Below are positions 51,280-60,114 of a stretch of 64,000 nt of DNA, piece by piece. The position numbers and the translations under genes are program-made. This DNA comes from G963665185 sp049723905 (GTDB taxonomy: Bacteria > Desulfobacterota > Desulfovibrionia > Desulfovibrionales > Desulfovibrionaceae): contig NZ_JBJKFD010000001.1 in NCBI RefSeq assembly GCF_049723905.1, positions 3,100,001-3,164,000 on the forward strand, given 5' to 3'. The number at the start of each line of letters is the position of its first letter. The first letter of the stretch is position 1. Below the pieces are notes generated by a model that had not been told where the DNA came from, did not search any database, and worked only from the letters and a program-made list of their open reading frames with translations.

Positions 51280-52101
51280 ATGTCTTTTTCTGCGTTTCCT
51301 TTTTCCATACTATGCGGAATTCGAAATCGGCAGTATACACTACTCCTTTTTCTTGCGTTTTTTTGTTTTCCCACCAATGCCGGGGCAAAGGAAATCGTTA
51401 CCCTGGTTTCCGACCTCTGGTGCCCCTACATCTGCCAGTCTGCAAAGCAACCCGGCTATATTGTCGAAGTTCTCCAACAGATATTTAAAGACGCGGACAT
51501 CGAGCTGCAGTATCACATACAGGATTGGGAAGAGGCCATAGTTCAGGCCCGTTCGGGCGCATACTCCATGGCAGGGCCGGCAGCCCGAAACGAGGCTCCC
51601 GGTTTTATCTTCGGCCATGTTTTCATCGGTATTGCCAAGGGGGCGTTTTTCACCTCACGGGATTCCAGTTGGCGATATACCGGGCTCAGCTCGTTGCGCG
51701 GCATCCGTATGGGGGTGGTAAGCGGCTATAGCTACGGCTGGGTTGTGGACGGAGTTCTCAAGAGGTCGGAGGAGCTGGGGGTGCAGGTGTACTCTGCCAA
51801 TGGAGATGCCGCCTTGCTCGACAATCTGAAAAAGCTTGCCCGGGGTGAATTGGATGCGGTTGTGGGAACCACTGCGGTGGTTACCTACACGGCAAGGCAG
51901 AATGGAATATCGGATCAGATAATCGTTGCAGGCGAGGCCCTGTATCGAATTCCCGTGTTCATGGCCTTTTCTCCTGTTGATATACAGGCAAAACGCAACG
52001 CACGCGTGGTGGACGAAGGGCTGGTACGGTTGCGTAAATCCGGAAAACTTGCAGAAATTTTAGGCCATTACGGTCTTTCCGACTGGGGCGCGGAACGCTG
52101 A
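51280..52101 (+). CDS. periplasmic substrate-binding protein (SBP_bac_3 type)
   Basis: A 273-residue exported protein. A signal peptide ends near FFCFPTNAGAKE. The mature part is like extracellular amino-acid-binding proteins: VTLVSDLWCPYICQ, GYIVEVLQQIFKDADIELQY, YSMAGPAARNEAP, LRGIRMGVVSGYSY and LARGELDAVVGTTAVV. No permease or ATPase gene is adjacent, so it may be an orphan binding protein or sensor partner. ATG 51280 has GGAG twelve bases ahead; in-frame ATGs at 51220 and 51211 would lengthen the signal region and are less likely. Confidence 0.8.
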   Translation: MSFSAFPFSILCGIRNRQYTLLLFLAFFCFPTNAGAKEIVTLVSDLWCPYICQSAKQPGYIVEVLQQIFKDADIELQYHIQDWEEAIVQARSGAYSMAGPAARNEAPGFIFGHVFIGIAKGAFFTSRDSSWRYTGLSSLRGIRMGVVSGYSYGWVVDGVLKRSEELGVQVYSANGDAALLDNLKKLARGELDAVVGTTAVVTYTARQNGISDQIIVAGEALYRIPVFMAFSPVDIQAKRNARVVDEGLVRLRKSGKLAEILGHYGLSDWGAER

Positions 52102-52169
52102 ACACCATCCCTGCACTGTATTGCAAACTGCGGATAACGATTCAACCGGGGTATTGCATGAAATTTCCA

Positions 52170-52211
52170 AAGGCTGGCCGTATCCAAAACAACGCGCCAG
52201 CCTTATTTTTT
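52170..52211 (+). terminator. intrinsic terminator behind the binding-protein gene
   Basis: AAGGCTGGC with GCCAGCCTT, 9-bp stem, loop of 17 bases, followed by ATTTTTTCC. It lies about 70 bases behind the stop. Confidence 0.75.
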
Positions 52212-52371
52212 CCTTTGTTTATAAGATGTTGTCTGGCAGTTTTTGAGGGGGCTGTCTGCTGCCTTGCATAGGGAAAACAATTGGAAATCAGGTTTTGAAT
52301 CCCTCCATGTATTTATCTATTTTAATCTTTTATATCAGCCTCTTATATCCCCCGCCAGCATTGGGTGCGTC

Positions 52372-52401
52372 TTGACAATCTCGCGTTCGTCTCTCTATAG
52401 G
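52372..52401 (+). promoter_or_regulatory. sigma-70-type promoter of the EF-G gene
   Basis: TTGACA at 52372-52377 and CTATAG/TATAGG at 52395-52401, spacing 17-18 bases. It lies about 90 bases ahead of the EF-G start, with no other gene between. The stretch from 52212 to here has no gene. Confidence 0.6.
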
Positions 52402-52490
52402 TGGATACTTCGAGAAAAAAAATGCGACACAGCATTCTCGTTCGGCAAAGGCAATTGATCACATACACCGGGTAGCAAAGGGAGCGCTTC

Positions 52491-54554
52491 ATGTCGGATC
52501 TTGGGACTCAAAGGACGTATGCACTGGTCGGTCATGGAGGCTGCGGCAAGACTTCGGTGGCGGAGATGCTTTTGTTCGCCACCGGGGTCGTCAACCGCTT
52601 GGGCAAAATCGAGGAAGGCGCAACCATTCTCGATTACGAGCCGGAGGAAATCAAGCGCAGAGGCAGCATCCAGCCAGGTTTCGCCCGCATGGAATGGAAC
52701 AAGAATGTTCATTACCTCATCGACACGCCAGGGGATAACAACTTCAACGGCGACAACGCCTACCTGCTGAGCGCAGCGGACAGCGTCGTCTTCGTCATTG
52801 ATGCTGTGGACGGCGTAACCCCTCTCTCCAAACGCCTTTGGGACCGGGTCGGCAACTCCGGTCTGCCCTCCATGATCGTCATCAACAAGATGGACCGCGA
52901 CAGGGCCGATTTCGATTTCGCCTTTGACGGCATTACCAGCGTTTTGGGTGCCAAACCCGTGCTGACGTTCATGCCCATCGGGTCCAAAGAAAATTTTACC
53001 GGTCTGGTGGATGTCCTCGCTGGCAAAGCCTACTTTTTCGAGGACGAAGGCAAGGTCAAACTTGGCGATATCCCCGCCGACATGGCCGACGAAGTGGAAA
53101 CCCTGCGTGAAACCATGGTTGAAAACATCGCGGAAAGCGATGAAGAACTCATGGAACTTTATCTGGAAGAGGGCGAGCTGACGCCCGAGCAGGTGACAAA
53201 GGGACTGTCCTTGGGTGTTGCTTCCGGCGAGCTGACTCCCGTAGTGGTCTGCTCCGCCCTGGAAAACAAGGGCGCGGCTCCGATTCTGGACACCATTCAG
53301 AACCTCATGCCCGGCCCGCTGAACCATGCCGACTGGACAGGCATAGACGGCTCCAAACGTGCTTCCAGCCCGGACGAACCCGTGGCCGCCTTTGTCTTTA
53401 AAACCGTCATCGATCCCTTTGCCGGACAGCTCAACGTCATGCGCGTACTTTCCGGCACCCTGACTTCGGACATGGCCCTTGCCAACGCCACCCAGGAAGG
53501 CAAGGAACGGCTGGGACAGCTGCTCTATCTCAAGGGCAAGGAGCAGGTGCAGTGCAAGGAACCGGCCGGTCCCGGTGCCATTGTTGCCGTGGCCAAGCTC
53601 AAGAAAACAGGCACCGGCGACACCCTGTGCGATGAAAAGACTCCCTTTGAGCTGGACAAGCCCGAGATGCCGCCGCATCTTATGACCTTTGCCCTGGCAG
53701 CCGAGGAAAAGGGCGAGGAAGACAAGGTCTATCAGGCCATCCACAAGCTGCTGGACGAGGACATCACCCTGCGCCTGTTCCGCGACGAGGAATCCGGCGA
53801 CATCCTGCTTTCCGGCATGGGCCAGCTGCACATTGAAACCACGGTGGAAAAGGCCAAGCGCCGCAGCAAGGTCAATATTCTGCTGAAGACTCCCAAGGTC
53901 CCCTACCGCGAAGCCATCAAGGGCAAGGCCGACGTTCAGGGTCGCCACAAGAAGCAATCGGGCGGGCGCGGACAGTTCGGCGACTGCTTTGTGCGCATCA
54001 TTCCCCAGGCTCCGGGCACGGGCTACGTGTTCGAAGACCAGATTGTGGGCGGCGCCATTCCCCGCCAGTACATTCCCGCAGTGGACAAGGGCATTCAGGA
54101 AAGCGCCCGGCGCGGCTACCTGACCGGCAACCCGGTGGTGGATTTCAAGGTCGAATTGTACGACGGTTCGTATCACTCGGTGGACTCTTCGGAAATGGCC
54201 TTTAAAGTGGCCGGTTCCATTGCCTTTAAAAAGGCCTGTGAAACCGCGGGCGTAAAGCTGCTTGAGCCGATCATGCGCATGCTTATCAGCGTGCCCGACC
54301 AGTTTATGGGCGACGTCATCGGCGACATTTCCGGCCGCCGCGGCAAGGTGCTGGGCTCGGATTCCAAATCGGGCCTTACTGAAATCCAGGCCCATGTGCC
54401 CATGAACGAAGTGCTGCGCTACGCCCCGGACCTGCGCTCCATGACCGGCGGCCAGGGCGTGTTCACCATGGAATTCGACCACTACGAGGACGCACCGCCA
54501 CCAGTGGCTGAAAAGATTATCGAAGAATACCGCAAGTCCAAGGAAGAAGCGTAA
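52491..54554 (+). CDS. fusA: elongation factor G paralogue
   Basis: A 687-residue translational GTPase with all five EF-G domains by length. G1 is GHGGCGKTS, the switch-II region is DTPGDNNFNGD, G4 is VINKMDRDRADF. In standard EF-G switch II reads DTPGH; here the catalytic His is replaced by Asp82. Later domains IV and V are recognisable (RGYLTGNPVVDFKVELYDGS, DVIGDISGRRGKVLG). The divergent GTPase site marks it as an EF-G2-type paralogue rather than the gene of the str operon; no ribosomal protein genes are adjacent. A GGGAGCG site precedes the ATG; a strong terminator follows. Confidence 0.87.
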   Translation: MSDLGTQRTYALVGHGGCGKTSVAEMLLFATGVVNRLGKIEEGATILDYEPEEIKRRGSIQPGFARMEWNKNVHYLIDTPGDNNFNGDNAYLLSAADSVVFVIDAVDGVTPLSKRLWDRVGNSGLPSMIVINKMDRDRADFDFAFDGITSVLGAKPVLTFMPIGSKENFTGLVDVLAGKAYFFEDEGKVKLGDIPADMADEVETLRETMVENIAESDEELMELYLEEGELTPEQVTKGLSLGVASGELTPVVVCSALENKGAAPILDTIQNLMPGPLNHADWTGIDGSKRASSPDEPVAAFVFKTVIDPFAGQLNVMRVLSGTLTSDMALANATQEGKERLGQLLYLKGKEQVQCKEPAGPGAIVAVAKLKKTGTGDTLCDEKTPFELDKPEMPPHLMTFALAAEEKGEEDKVYQAIHKLLDEDITLRLFRDEESGDILLSGMGQLHIETTVEKAKRRSKVNILLKTPKVPYREAIKGKADVQGRHKKQSGGRGQFGDCFVRIIPQAPGTGYVFEDQIVGGAIPRQYIPAVDKGIQESARRGYLTGNPVVDFKVELYDGSYHSVDSSEMAFKVAGSIAFKKACETAGVKLLEPIMRMLISVPDQFMGDVIGDISGRRGKVLGSDSKSGLTEIQAHVPMNEVLRYAPDLRSMTGGQGVFTMEFDHYEDAPPPVAEKIIEEYRKSKEEA

Positions 54555-54603
54555 CCATACCGGTTGCCAGCGGCTGACCTGACGTGCCGCTTCCCATGAA
54601 ATA

Positions 54604-54635
54604 AAGCCCCCGGCATTTGCCGGGGGCTTCTTATG
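54604..54635 (+). terminator. intrinsic terminator behind EF-G
   Basis: Eleven-bp perfect stem AAGCCCCCGGC with GCCGGGGGCTT, loop ATTT, then CTTATGTTCTTTT. Confidence 0.8.
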
Positions 54636-54729
54636 TTCTTTTCGTCTTCTTTGGATATTGAAACCCCCAACGATTGCCAGGGCCTTTTATCTTTTTCTTC
54701 TCTTCTCTCTCCCACCCCCAAAACCCCGC

Positions 54730-54853
54730 AGGGTTGCGAGAATGGGTTGAGAGCAAGGCGTGAGGGAAAATTGAGGGTGACGCGTATTTTCCTGATACGC
54801 GAGGACTCAATTTTTCTGAAGCAACGCAGCTATCGGCCTATTCTCGCGACCCT
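54730..54853 (-). repeat. nested palindromic element, copy 7
   Basis: Outer AGGGT-GCGAGAAT with ATTCTCGC-ACCCT (one mismatch), inner AAATTGAG-like pairing (AAAATTGAG/CTCAATTTT), tip CGCGTAT with ATACGCG. On the minus strand it lies behind the GGDEF-EAL gene, separated by tandem copies of its own arm. Confidence 0.8.
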
Positions 54854-54936
54854 CGCCCCGATAGCAACGCAGCTATCAGCCCATTCCCGCAACCCTCGCC
54901 CCGATAGCAACGCAGCGATCAGCCTGTTCCCGCAAC
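54821..54936 (-). repeat. 43-bp tandem repeat of the element arm, entering a gene
   Basis: GCAACGCAGC-ATC starts at 54821, 54864 and 54907, an exact 43-base period. Each unit holds one element arm (AGCAACGCAGC, then CCCGCAACCC). The third unit runs past 54919, so it contains the stop codon and last few codons of the minus-strand GGDEF-EAL gene. Confidence 0.75.
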
Positions 54937-57387
54937 CCCGGTTAATTTTCTCCGTAACAGCTCCGTTGCCTGCTCCGCACTCACCGGGCGGCTGAACATG
55001 TAGCCCTGGGCTTTTTCGCACTGCATGTTCTGCAAAAACGCCAGCTGGCCCTCTGTTTCCACACCTTCGGCCACAACCTCCAACCCAAGGCTCCGGGCCA
55101 TGGCAATGATGGACTGCACAATGTGCACGCTTTCCTCGGACTCTTCGCCGCTTATAAACGAACGGTCTATCTTGAGCACGTCCACAGGCATCTGCTGCAG
55201 ATAGCTCAGCGAGGAATAGCCGGTGCCGAAATCGTCGATAGCCAGCAGGATGCCGAGGTCCTTCAGCTCGTTGAGTTCCTTGATGGCGGACTCGGGATTC
55301 TGGATGAGCAGGGATTCGGTTATCTCCACCTTCAGACATTTGCCGGGCAGCGAGTATTCCTCCAGCTTTTCGCGGATAAAGCTCACCAGGTTGCCCTTGC
55401 CGAACTGGCGGCTGGACACGTTGACGTTGACGCTGAAATCCGGATTTTCCGCGTCCAGGTTCAGAGAATGGTCGTCCAGCCATTCGCGGAGCTGGCGCAG
55501 CGAGTCGGCAATGACCCACTGGCCCAGGGGGATGATGAGGCCGGTTTCTTCGGCCAGGGGAATGAATTTGTCGGGCGGAACCAGGCCACGCTTGGGGTGC
55601 GGCCAGCGGACAAGCGATTCGAATCCGCAGATGCCGCCCCTTCTGACGCAGACGATGGGTTGGAAATGCAGCAACAGCTCTTTTTTGCGTATGGCCTCGC
55701 GCAGTTCCGTTTCCATGGTGACGGATTCCAGCAGGCTGGCGTGCATTTCCTGATCGAACACCAGATAGCCCTGGCGGGTTTCCTTGGCGCGGTACATGGC
55801 GATATCCGCATCGCGGATGATCTCCTCGCCGCTCCTGTAGGTTTCCGCCTGGGCCACCACGCCTATGGAGCCCATGGGCTGGATGGTCTTGCCGCCGATA
55901 GTCATAACCTTGCGCAGCTCGGCAAGGATGCGGCTGGTAATTTCCTCTACTTCCTCGGCTCCGTTTATGTCTTCCAAGATAATGGCGAACTCGTCGCCCC
56001 CCAAACGGGCCACGGTATCGGCCTGGCGTACCTGTTCGCTGAGCCGCTTGCCCACGCCCACCAGCAGCTCGTCGCCAGCCTGGTGGCCAAGGGTGTCGTT
56101 GACGTTTTTGAAGCGGTCCAGGTCGAGCATGAGGACGGAAAAGCCCTTGCGGCTGCGGCGTCCGGCCCGCCGGATGGCATGGCCGAGCCGTTCGGAAAAG
56201 AGCAGGCGGTTGGGCAGGCCGGTAAGGGAATCGTGAAACGCTTGGTGCGTTATCTGGGCCTCGAACGCCTTGCGCTCGGAAATGTCCTGGTAAACATAAT
56301 ATATTCCAGCCACTTCACCATGCTCATGCACAGGAAAGCCGATCATGGAGACGGGCAGCAACGTGCCGTCCTTGCTTTTGCGGTAGGTCTCCTTGGCCAG
56401 GGACGAGCCGGACATGATGTTGTTGCGGTAGTTCTCGCATTCGTCCTGCAGGTGGTCGGGCACGATAAGCGGACGCATGCCGAACCCGATGATGTCCTTG
56501 CCCCGGTAGCCGAAGAGTTTTTCAAAGCCCGCATTGACGTCCACCACGTTGCGTTCCAGGTCGATGAGCAGGATGGCCTGGGGCGAGTTGTCGAAGAGCT
56601 GGCGAAAATGCTCACGTTGGTGCGCCAGGGCTTCTTCGGCATGTTTGCGCTGGGTAATGTCCATTACCGTGCCTTCAAAGCACACCAGCCGTCCCTGGGC
56701 ATCGTGAACGGGACGCGCGTTTTCCGAAATCCAGATGATGCTGCCGTCCCGGCGGTAGATTTGCGATTCGAAGTTGATGACCTCGCGCTGGGTTTCCATG
56801 ATCCGCACAAAATCGTCGCGCCGGTTGGGCAGAACGTACAATTCGTCCTTTATGGAATTGTAATGCTGGATCATCTCCCGGGGCGTTTCAAAGCCGTACA
56901 GCCGGGCAAGGGAGGGGTTCACCTCCAGATAGCGGCCCTCTGGCGTGCTTTGGAAAATGCCTTCCACGGTATTGTTGAAGATGGAGCGGTAGCGCTCTTC
57001 CGCAGCCCGTGTGTCGCCCACGGCCTGAAACTGGCTGCCCAGCCTGTGATAGACGGCCAGGTAGCCTACAGAGCCGGAATCGCAGTTCCGGGAGGGCTGG
57101 ATGTCGATCCTGAATTTGGTCCGGGTGCCGTCTTTTTGCGTGCATTTGCGGTCGCACTGCAAACATTCCGGGGCTTCGCCTTCGTTTGTTTCGTACATGC
57201 TGGAAAGCGCGCTGACGGTAACGCCGGGAAGATTTTCCGCGGCCCCGAAACATTCGTTAAAGGCTTTGTTGGTGCAATGTATGGTTCCGTCTTCTTCCGC
57301 AATGCACATGGGTTCGGGTGCAATTTGAAAGTAGCTGGAAAAGCCGGAAAAGAAGTTTTCTGCGTCCGTGGAGTCCTGAGTGAACAT
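54919..57387 (-). CDS. PAS-PAS-GGDEF-EAL cyclic-di-GMP signalling protein
   Basis: An 822-residue soluble protein. Two or three PAS domains come first (about 12-120, 130-255 with YRSIFNNTVEGIFQ, 265-380 with FRQLFDNSPQAILLIDL). GGDEF follows with SLTGLPNRLLFSERL and an intact RLGGDEFAI. The EAL domain reads GFESLVRW (Ser for Ala), VNVNVSSRQF, EITESLL, DDFGTGYSSL, KIDRSFI and EGVETEG, so metal and catalytic residues are kept. It may make and break cyclic-di-GMP under control of the PAS signal; which activity rules is unknown. GAGG precedes the ATG. Its last codons (about GVAGTG) lie in a tandem repeat. Confidence 0.9.
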   Translation of the reverse strand: MFTQDSTDAENFFSGFSSYFQIAPEPMCIAEEDGTIHCTNKAFNECFGAAENLPGVTVSALSSMYETNEGEAPECLQCDRKCTQKDGTRTKFRIDIQPSRNCDSGSVGYLAVYHRLGSQFQAVGDTRAAEERYRSIFNNTVEGIFQSTPEGRYLEVNPSLARLYGFETPREMIQHYNSIKDELYVLPNRRDDFVRIMETQREVINFESQIYRRDGSIIWISENARPVHDAQGRLVCFEGTVMDITQRKHAEEALAHQREHFRQLFDNSPQAILLIDLERNVVDVNAGFEKLFGYRGKDIIGFGMRPLIVPDHLQDECENYRNNIMSGSSLAKETYRKSKDGTLLPVSMIGFPVHEHGEVAGIYYVYQDISERKAFEAQITHQAFHDSLTGLPNRLLFSERLGHAIRRAGRRSRKGFSVLMLDLDRFKNVNDTLGHQAGDELLVGVGKRLSEQVRQADTVARLGGDEFAIILEDINGAEEVEEITSRILAELRKVMTIGGKTIQPMGSIGVVAQAETYRSGEEIIRDADIAMYRAKETRQGYLVFDQEMHASLLESVTMETELREAIRKKELLLHFQPIVCVRRGGICGFESLVRWPHPKRGLVPPDKFIPLAEETGLIIPLGQWVIADSLRQLREWLDDHSLNLDAENPDFSVNVNVSSRQFGKGNLVSFIREKLEEYSLPGKCLKVEITESLLIQNPESAIKELNELKDLGILLAIDDFGTGYSSLSYLQQMPVDVLKIDRSFISGEESEESVHIVQSIIAMARSLGLEVVAEGVETEGQLAFLQNMQCEKAQGYMFSRPVSAEQATELLRRKLTGVAGTG

Positions 57388-57766
57388 GAGAGCCTCAAAA
57401 ACGTAAAAAGATTAGGCAACATTTGTGTTAATGCAAGGACGTGCCCATATTAAAGAAAGTATATTATTTTGGGGTATTAAGCAGTTTGCTGCCCTGCCGT
57501 ATGTAACCAAATTGTATATTTTCACCAAAAATGATTTCTCGCAGGCGAAAAAGAGCTCACAAAAACCTGCAGAATCTTTGAAAAATCGCCTGCACAGAGC
57601 GGCAGCCATGGGTTTTGAACGGAGTTTATTGGAAATTTATTGTAGACATTTTTGTAAGTGTACACATTCCTCCGAATGTGCGAGGAAATCTTCCGGCGGG
57701 GCGGAGGCTGTGTATGCCTCTGGAAAACATGGTGCCCTGCCGTGTTGTCTAACGGAAGAATGTATC
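57388..57766. other. divergent intergenic region GGDEF-EAL / NapH-like gene
   Basis: About 380 bases with no credible gene; the frame open on the plus strand to 57425 lacks any recognisable protein part. It is locally AT-rich at 57410-57560 and should hold the two promoters. Confidence 0.5.
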
Positions 57767-58768
57767 ATGAAAAATATGCCCGGTCCTACCGTGTTCCGGC
57801 GCTTTCTGCAGGGCGCAATCGCCCTGTTCTGCCTTTATGTCGGCTACTGTTTTCACGCTTTTCTGTCCTGGGTCCATAATGGCGGACCGGCCGTGCCGCG
57901 CCCGGCCTCCGTGGAAGCCTTTCTGCCCATCAGCGCGCTCATGGGGCTCAAGCGCTATGTCCTGACCGGCCTGTGGGACAATGTGCATCCGGCCGGTTTG
58001 GTCATTTTGCTGGCTGCCATAGGCATGGCGTTGTTGTTCCGCAAAGGTTTTTGCGGCTATGTCTGCCCCGTGGGGCTGGCCTCCAACCTGCTCGCAAAGC
58101 TGGGGAAAAAGATGTCCCTGGCCTTTACGCTTCCCCGCTGGCCAAGCCGTGTGCTTTCCGTGTTCAAATACGTGTGGCTGGCCTTTTTTCTGGTGAACGT
58201 GCTGTCCATGCCCGTGGCGGCGCTCAACCAGTTTCTGATGTCTCCCTACAACCTGACGGCCGATGCACGCATGCTGGAGTTTTTCACCAGCCCCAGTGCA
58301 AAGGCTCTGATGGCTTTTGCTGTGCTGGCCGTGCTGGGTATTGTGTTCAGGAATTTCTGGTGCAGGTATTTGTGCCCTTACGGCGCGTTTCTGGGGCTGT
58401 TTTCCTGGATGGGGCCCATGGCCGTGCAGCGGGACGCAGACGCCTGCGTGCACTGCGGAAAATGCGCCAAGGCCTGTCCTTCGTCCATCCAGGTGGACAC
58501 CAAGGCACGGGTGACTTCGCCCGAATGCATCGGCTGCATGGCCTGCGTGGAAGCCTGCCCTGTGGAGGGCTGCATACAGCTTGGTGTGGGCTACGGTTCC
58601 GGAACCGGCCAAGTCAAGGAGGGAAGGACTTCCCTGCCTTTCTGGGCCGTGGGTGCGGGCTGTATCGGCCTGCTGATTCTTGGCTATGTTCTGGCTTCGG
58701 TAAGCGGCCATTGGGATAACGCACTGCCTGCCAACATGCTCAGGATGCTCTACCTGCGCGGAGCCTGA
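57767..58768 (+). CDS. NapH/CcoG-like membrane iron-sulfur protein
   Basis: A 333-residue membrane protein with five or six helices. Two CX3CP motifs stand at the helix ends, CGYVCPVG and CRYLCPYG. Two ferredoxin 4Fe-4S motifs follow, CVHCGKCAKACP and CIGCMACVEACP. The layout is that of NapH, NosR-tail and CcoG-type proteins that carry electrons from quinol or ferredoxin to a partner. No reductase is adjacent, so the partner is unknown. ATG 57767 has GGAAG ahead. A diaminopimelate epimerase gene follows after 84 bases. Confidence 0.87.
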   Translation: MKNMPGPTVFRRFLQGAIALFCLYVGYCFHAFLSWVHNGGPAVPRPASVEAFLPISALMGLKRYVLTGLWDNVHPAGLVILLAAIGMALLFRKGFCGYVCPVGLASNLLAKLGKKMSLAFTLPRWPSRVLSVFKYVWLAFFLVNVLSMPVAALNQFLMSPYNLTADARMLEFFTSPSAKALMAFAVLAVLGIVFRNFWCRYLCPYGAFLGLFSWMGPMAVQRDADACVHCGKCAKACPSSIQVDTKARVTSPECIGCMACVEACPVEGCIQLGVGYGSGTGQVKEGRTSLPFWAVGAGCIGLLILGYVLASVSGHWDNALPANMLRMLYLRGA

Positions 58769-58852
58769 GGACGGCGGTCTGAACTCTCGACGAGCGGGCC
58801 AAAGCTATGTTAGCCAGTCGAGAAGTAATATTGCACGCGAGGTACATTGAAG

Positions 58853-59698
58853 ATGGGTATTGATTTTTCCGCAGCTGTTCATTTCTTCAAGATGCAGGGC
58901 AGCGGCAACGATTTTGTGGTTATCGACAATCGGACCGCCAAAGTCGCGGTCGACGACATGGCCGACTGGGCCAAGTCCTTGTGCCGCAGGGCGTTTGGTA
59001 TTGCTGCCGACGGCCTGTTTTTTCTCGAAGAGGCGCCCGAGAGGGACGACGTGGATTTTCGCTGGCATTTCTACAATGCCGACGGTTCCCGCGCCGAAAT
59101 GTGCGGCAATGGGTCGCGCTGTGCCGCGCGGCTGGCCTACGAGCTGGGCATGGCCCCGGTGGAGCACTCCATTGGGACGGATGCCGGTGTTGTGCGCGCC
59201 AAGGTGTTGCCGGAACTCGGCCAGGTCAAGGTGCAGCTTACCGACCCGTTCGACGAGCGGCTGAACATCGAAGTGGGCCTGTCCGACGATTTGAACATCT
59301 GCCATTTTGTCAATTCGGGCGTGCCCCATGCCGTGGTTTTCACGGACGATGTGGAGGAAGTGGACATCTCTGCCATGGGCAGCAAACTGCGCTTTCACGA
59401 AGAGTTCGCCCCGGCCGGAACCAATGCCAACTTTGCCCAGGTGGTGGACAAGGAGCACATGCTGCTGCGCACCTACGAGCGCGGCGTGGAAGACGAAACC
59501 TATGCCTGCGGCACGGGTGCCTGCGCTTCGGTTTTTCTGGCGCACCGCTTGGGCCTGACCGGACCTGTGGTGGAAGTGACCACCTCGGGCGGTGAAAAGC
59601 TGGTGGTGGATGTGACCGACGGCAAGCTCTTTTTGCAGGGCGGGGCCGAGATTACCTTTCAGGGTGAGGCCAATTTGACCAGCCTGGGCCTTGCTTAG
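58853..59698 (+). CDS. dapF: diaminopimelate epimerase
   Basis: A 281-residue cofactor-free epimerase making meso-diaminopimelate from the LL form for lysine and peptidoglycan. It has FFKMQGSGNDFVVID at the N-terminus, catalytic Cys84 in EMCGNGSRC and Cys219 in YACGTGAC. Length is normal. ATG 58853 is preferred; the in-frame TTG at 58847 is nearer to the GAGG site and is possible. A nested palindrome begins eight bases behind the stop. Confidence 0.93.
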   Translation: MGIDFSAAVHFFKMQGSGNDFVVIDNRTAKVAVDDMADWAKSLCRRAFGIAADGLFFLEEAPERDDVDFRWHFYNADGSRAEMCGNGSRCAARLAYELGMAPVEHSIGTDAGVVRAKVLPELGQVKVQLTDPFDERLNIEVGLSDDLNICHFVNSGVPHAVVFTDDVEEVDISAMGSKLRFHEEFAPAGTNANFAQVVDKEHMLLRTYERGVEDETYACGTGACASVFLAHRLGLTGPVVEVTTSGGEKLVVDVTDGKLFLQGGAEITFQGEANLTSLGLA

Positions 59699-59705
59699 GG
59701 GGTAA

Positions 59706-59828
59706 GGGCTGCCGAAAATGGCGCGTTAGCGGCGTTGTTTCAGAAGATTCAAGCCCTCGCGTATATAAGAATACGCGTCGACCTTGAATCTCCCTCACGC
59801 CTTGCTTCCGCACCATTTTGATCAGCCC
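59706..59828 (+). repeat. nested palindromic element, copy 8
   Basis: Outer GGGCTG-AAAATGG with CCATTTT-CAGCCC, inner GATTCAAG with CTTGAATC, tip CGCGTAT with ATACGCG. The unpaired inner arms hold GTTAGCGGCGTTGTTTC on the left and ACGCCTTGCTTCCGC on the right, shared by most copies. It follows the dapF stop by seven bases. Confidence 0.82.
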
Positions 59829-59909
59829 GCGAAGTTGGGAAGTTGGGTAGAAGAGTGAGAAAGAGAGGTTAGCCTGCGAACGTGGGGAGCCTGCGAAGAT
59901 ACGAACTCC

Positions 59910-59940
59910 AGGGAAAGTCAGAGATGGCTTTCCCTTTTTT
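59910..59940 (+). terminator. intrinsic terminator
   Basis: AGGGAAAG with CTTTCCCT, 8-bp stem, loop of ten bases, then TTTTT. It ends dapF transcription beyond palindrome copy 8. The remaining bases up to 60114 hold no gene. Confidence 0.75.
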
Positions 59941-60114
59941 GTGGGGAATGGGCTTTGGAGGGAGAGTCTAATATTTCGGAGGAATACACGAGGCCGTGGG
60001 TCTTTGTACACTTGGTTGCCGAACCATTTGAGCCGTCCGCGCAGTTCGACTACTGTGGGGACTGTCTGAGAAGGCCTCGCCTTTTGGATTTGCAAGTATC
60101 GGGGAGATGCACTC

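Noticed and set aside
54821..54936. Possible CRISPR-like repeat array
   Set aside because: The units are contiguous with no unique spacers and derive from the palindrome arm.
55123..57453. A 776-codon plus-strand frame
   Set aside because: Antisense to the PAS-GGDEF-EAL gene, whose motifs are all intact.
59941..60114. Guanidine riboswitch ahead of the SMR transporter
   Set aside because: None of the ykkC, mini-ykkC or class III core motifs could be found, and the protein looks EmrE-like rather than Gdx-like.
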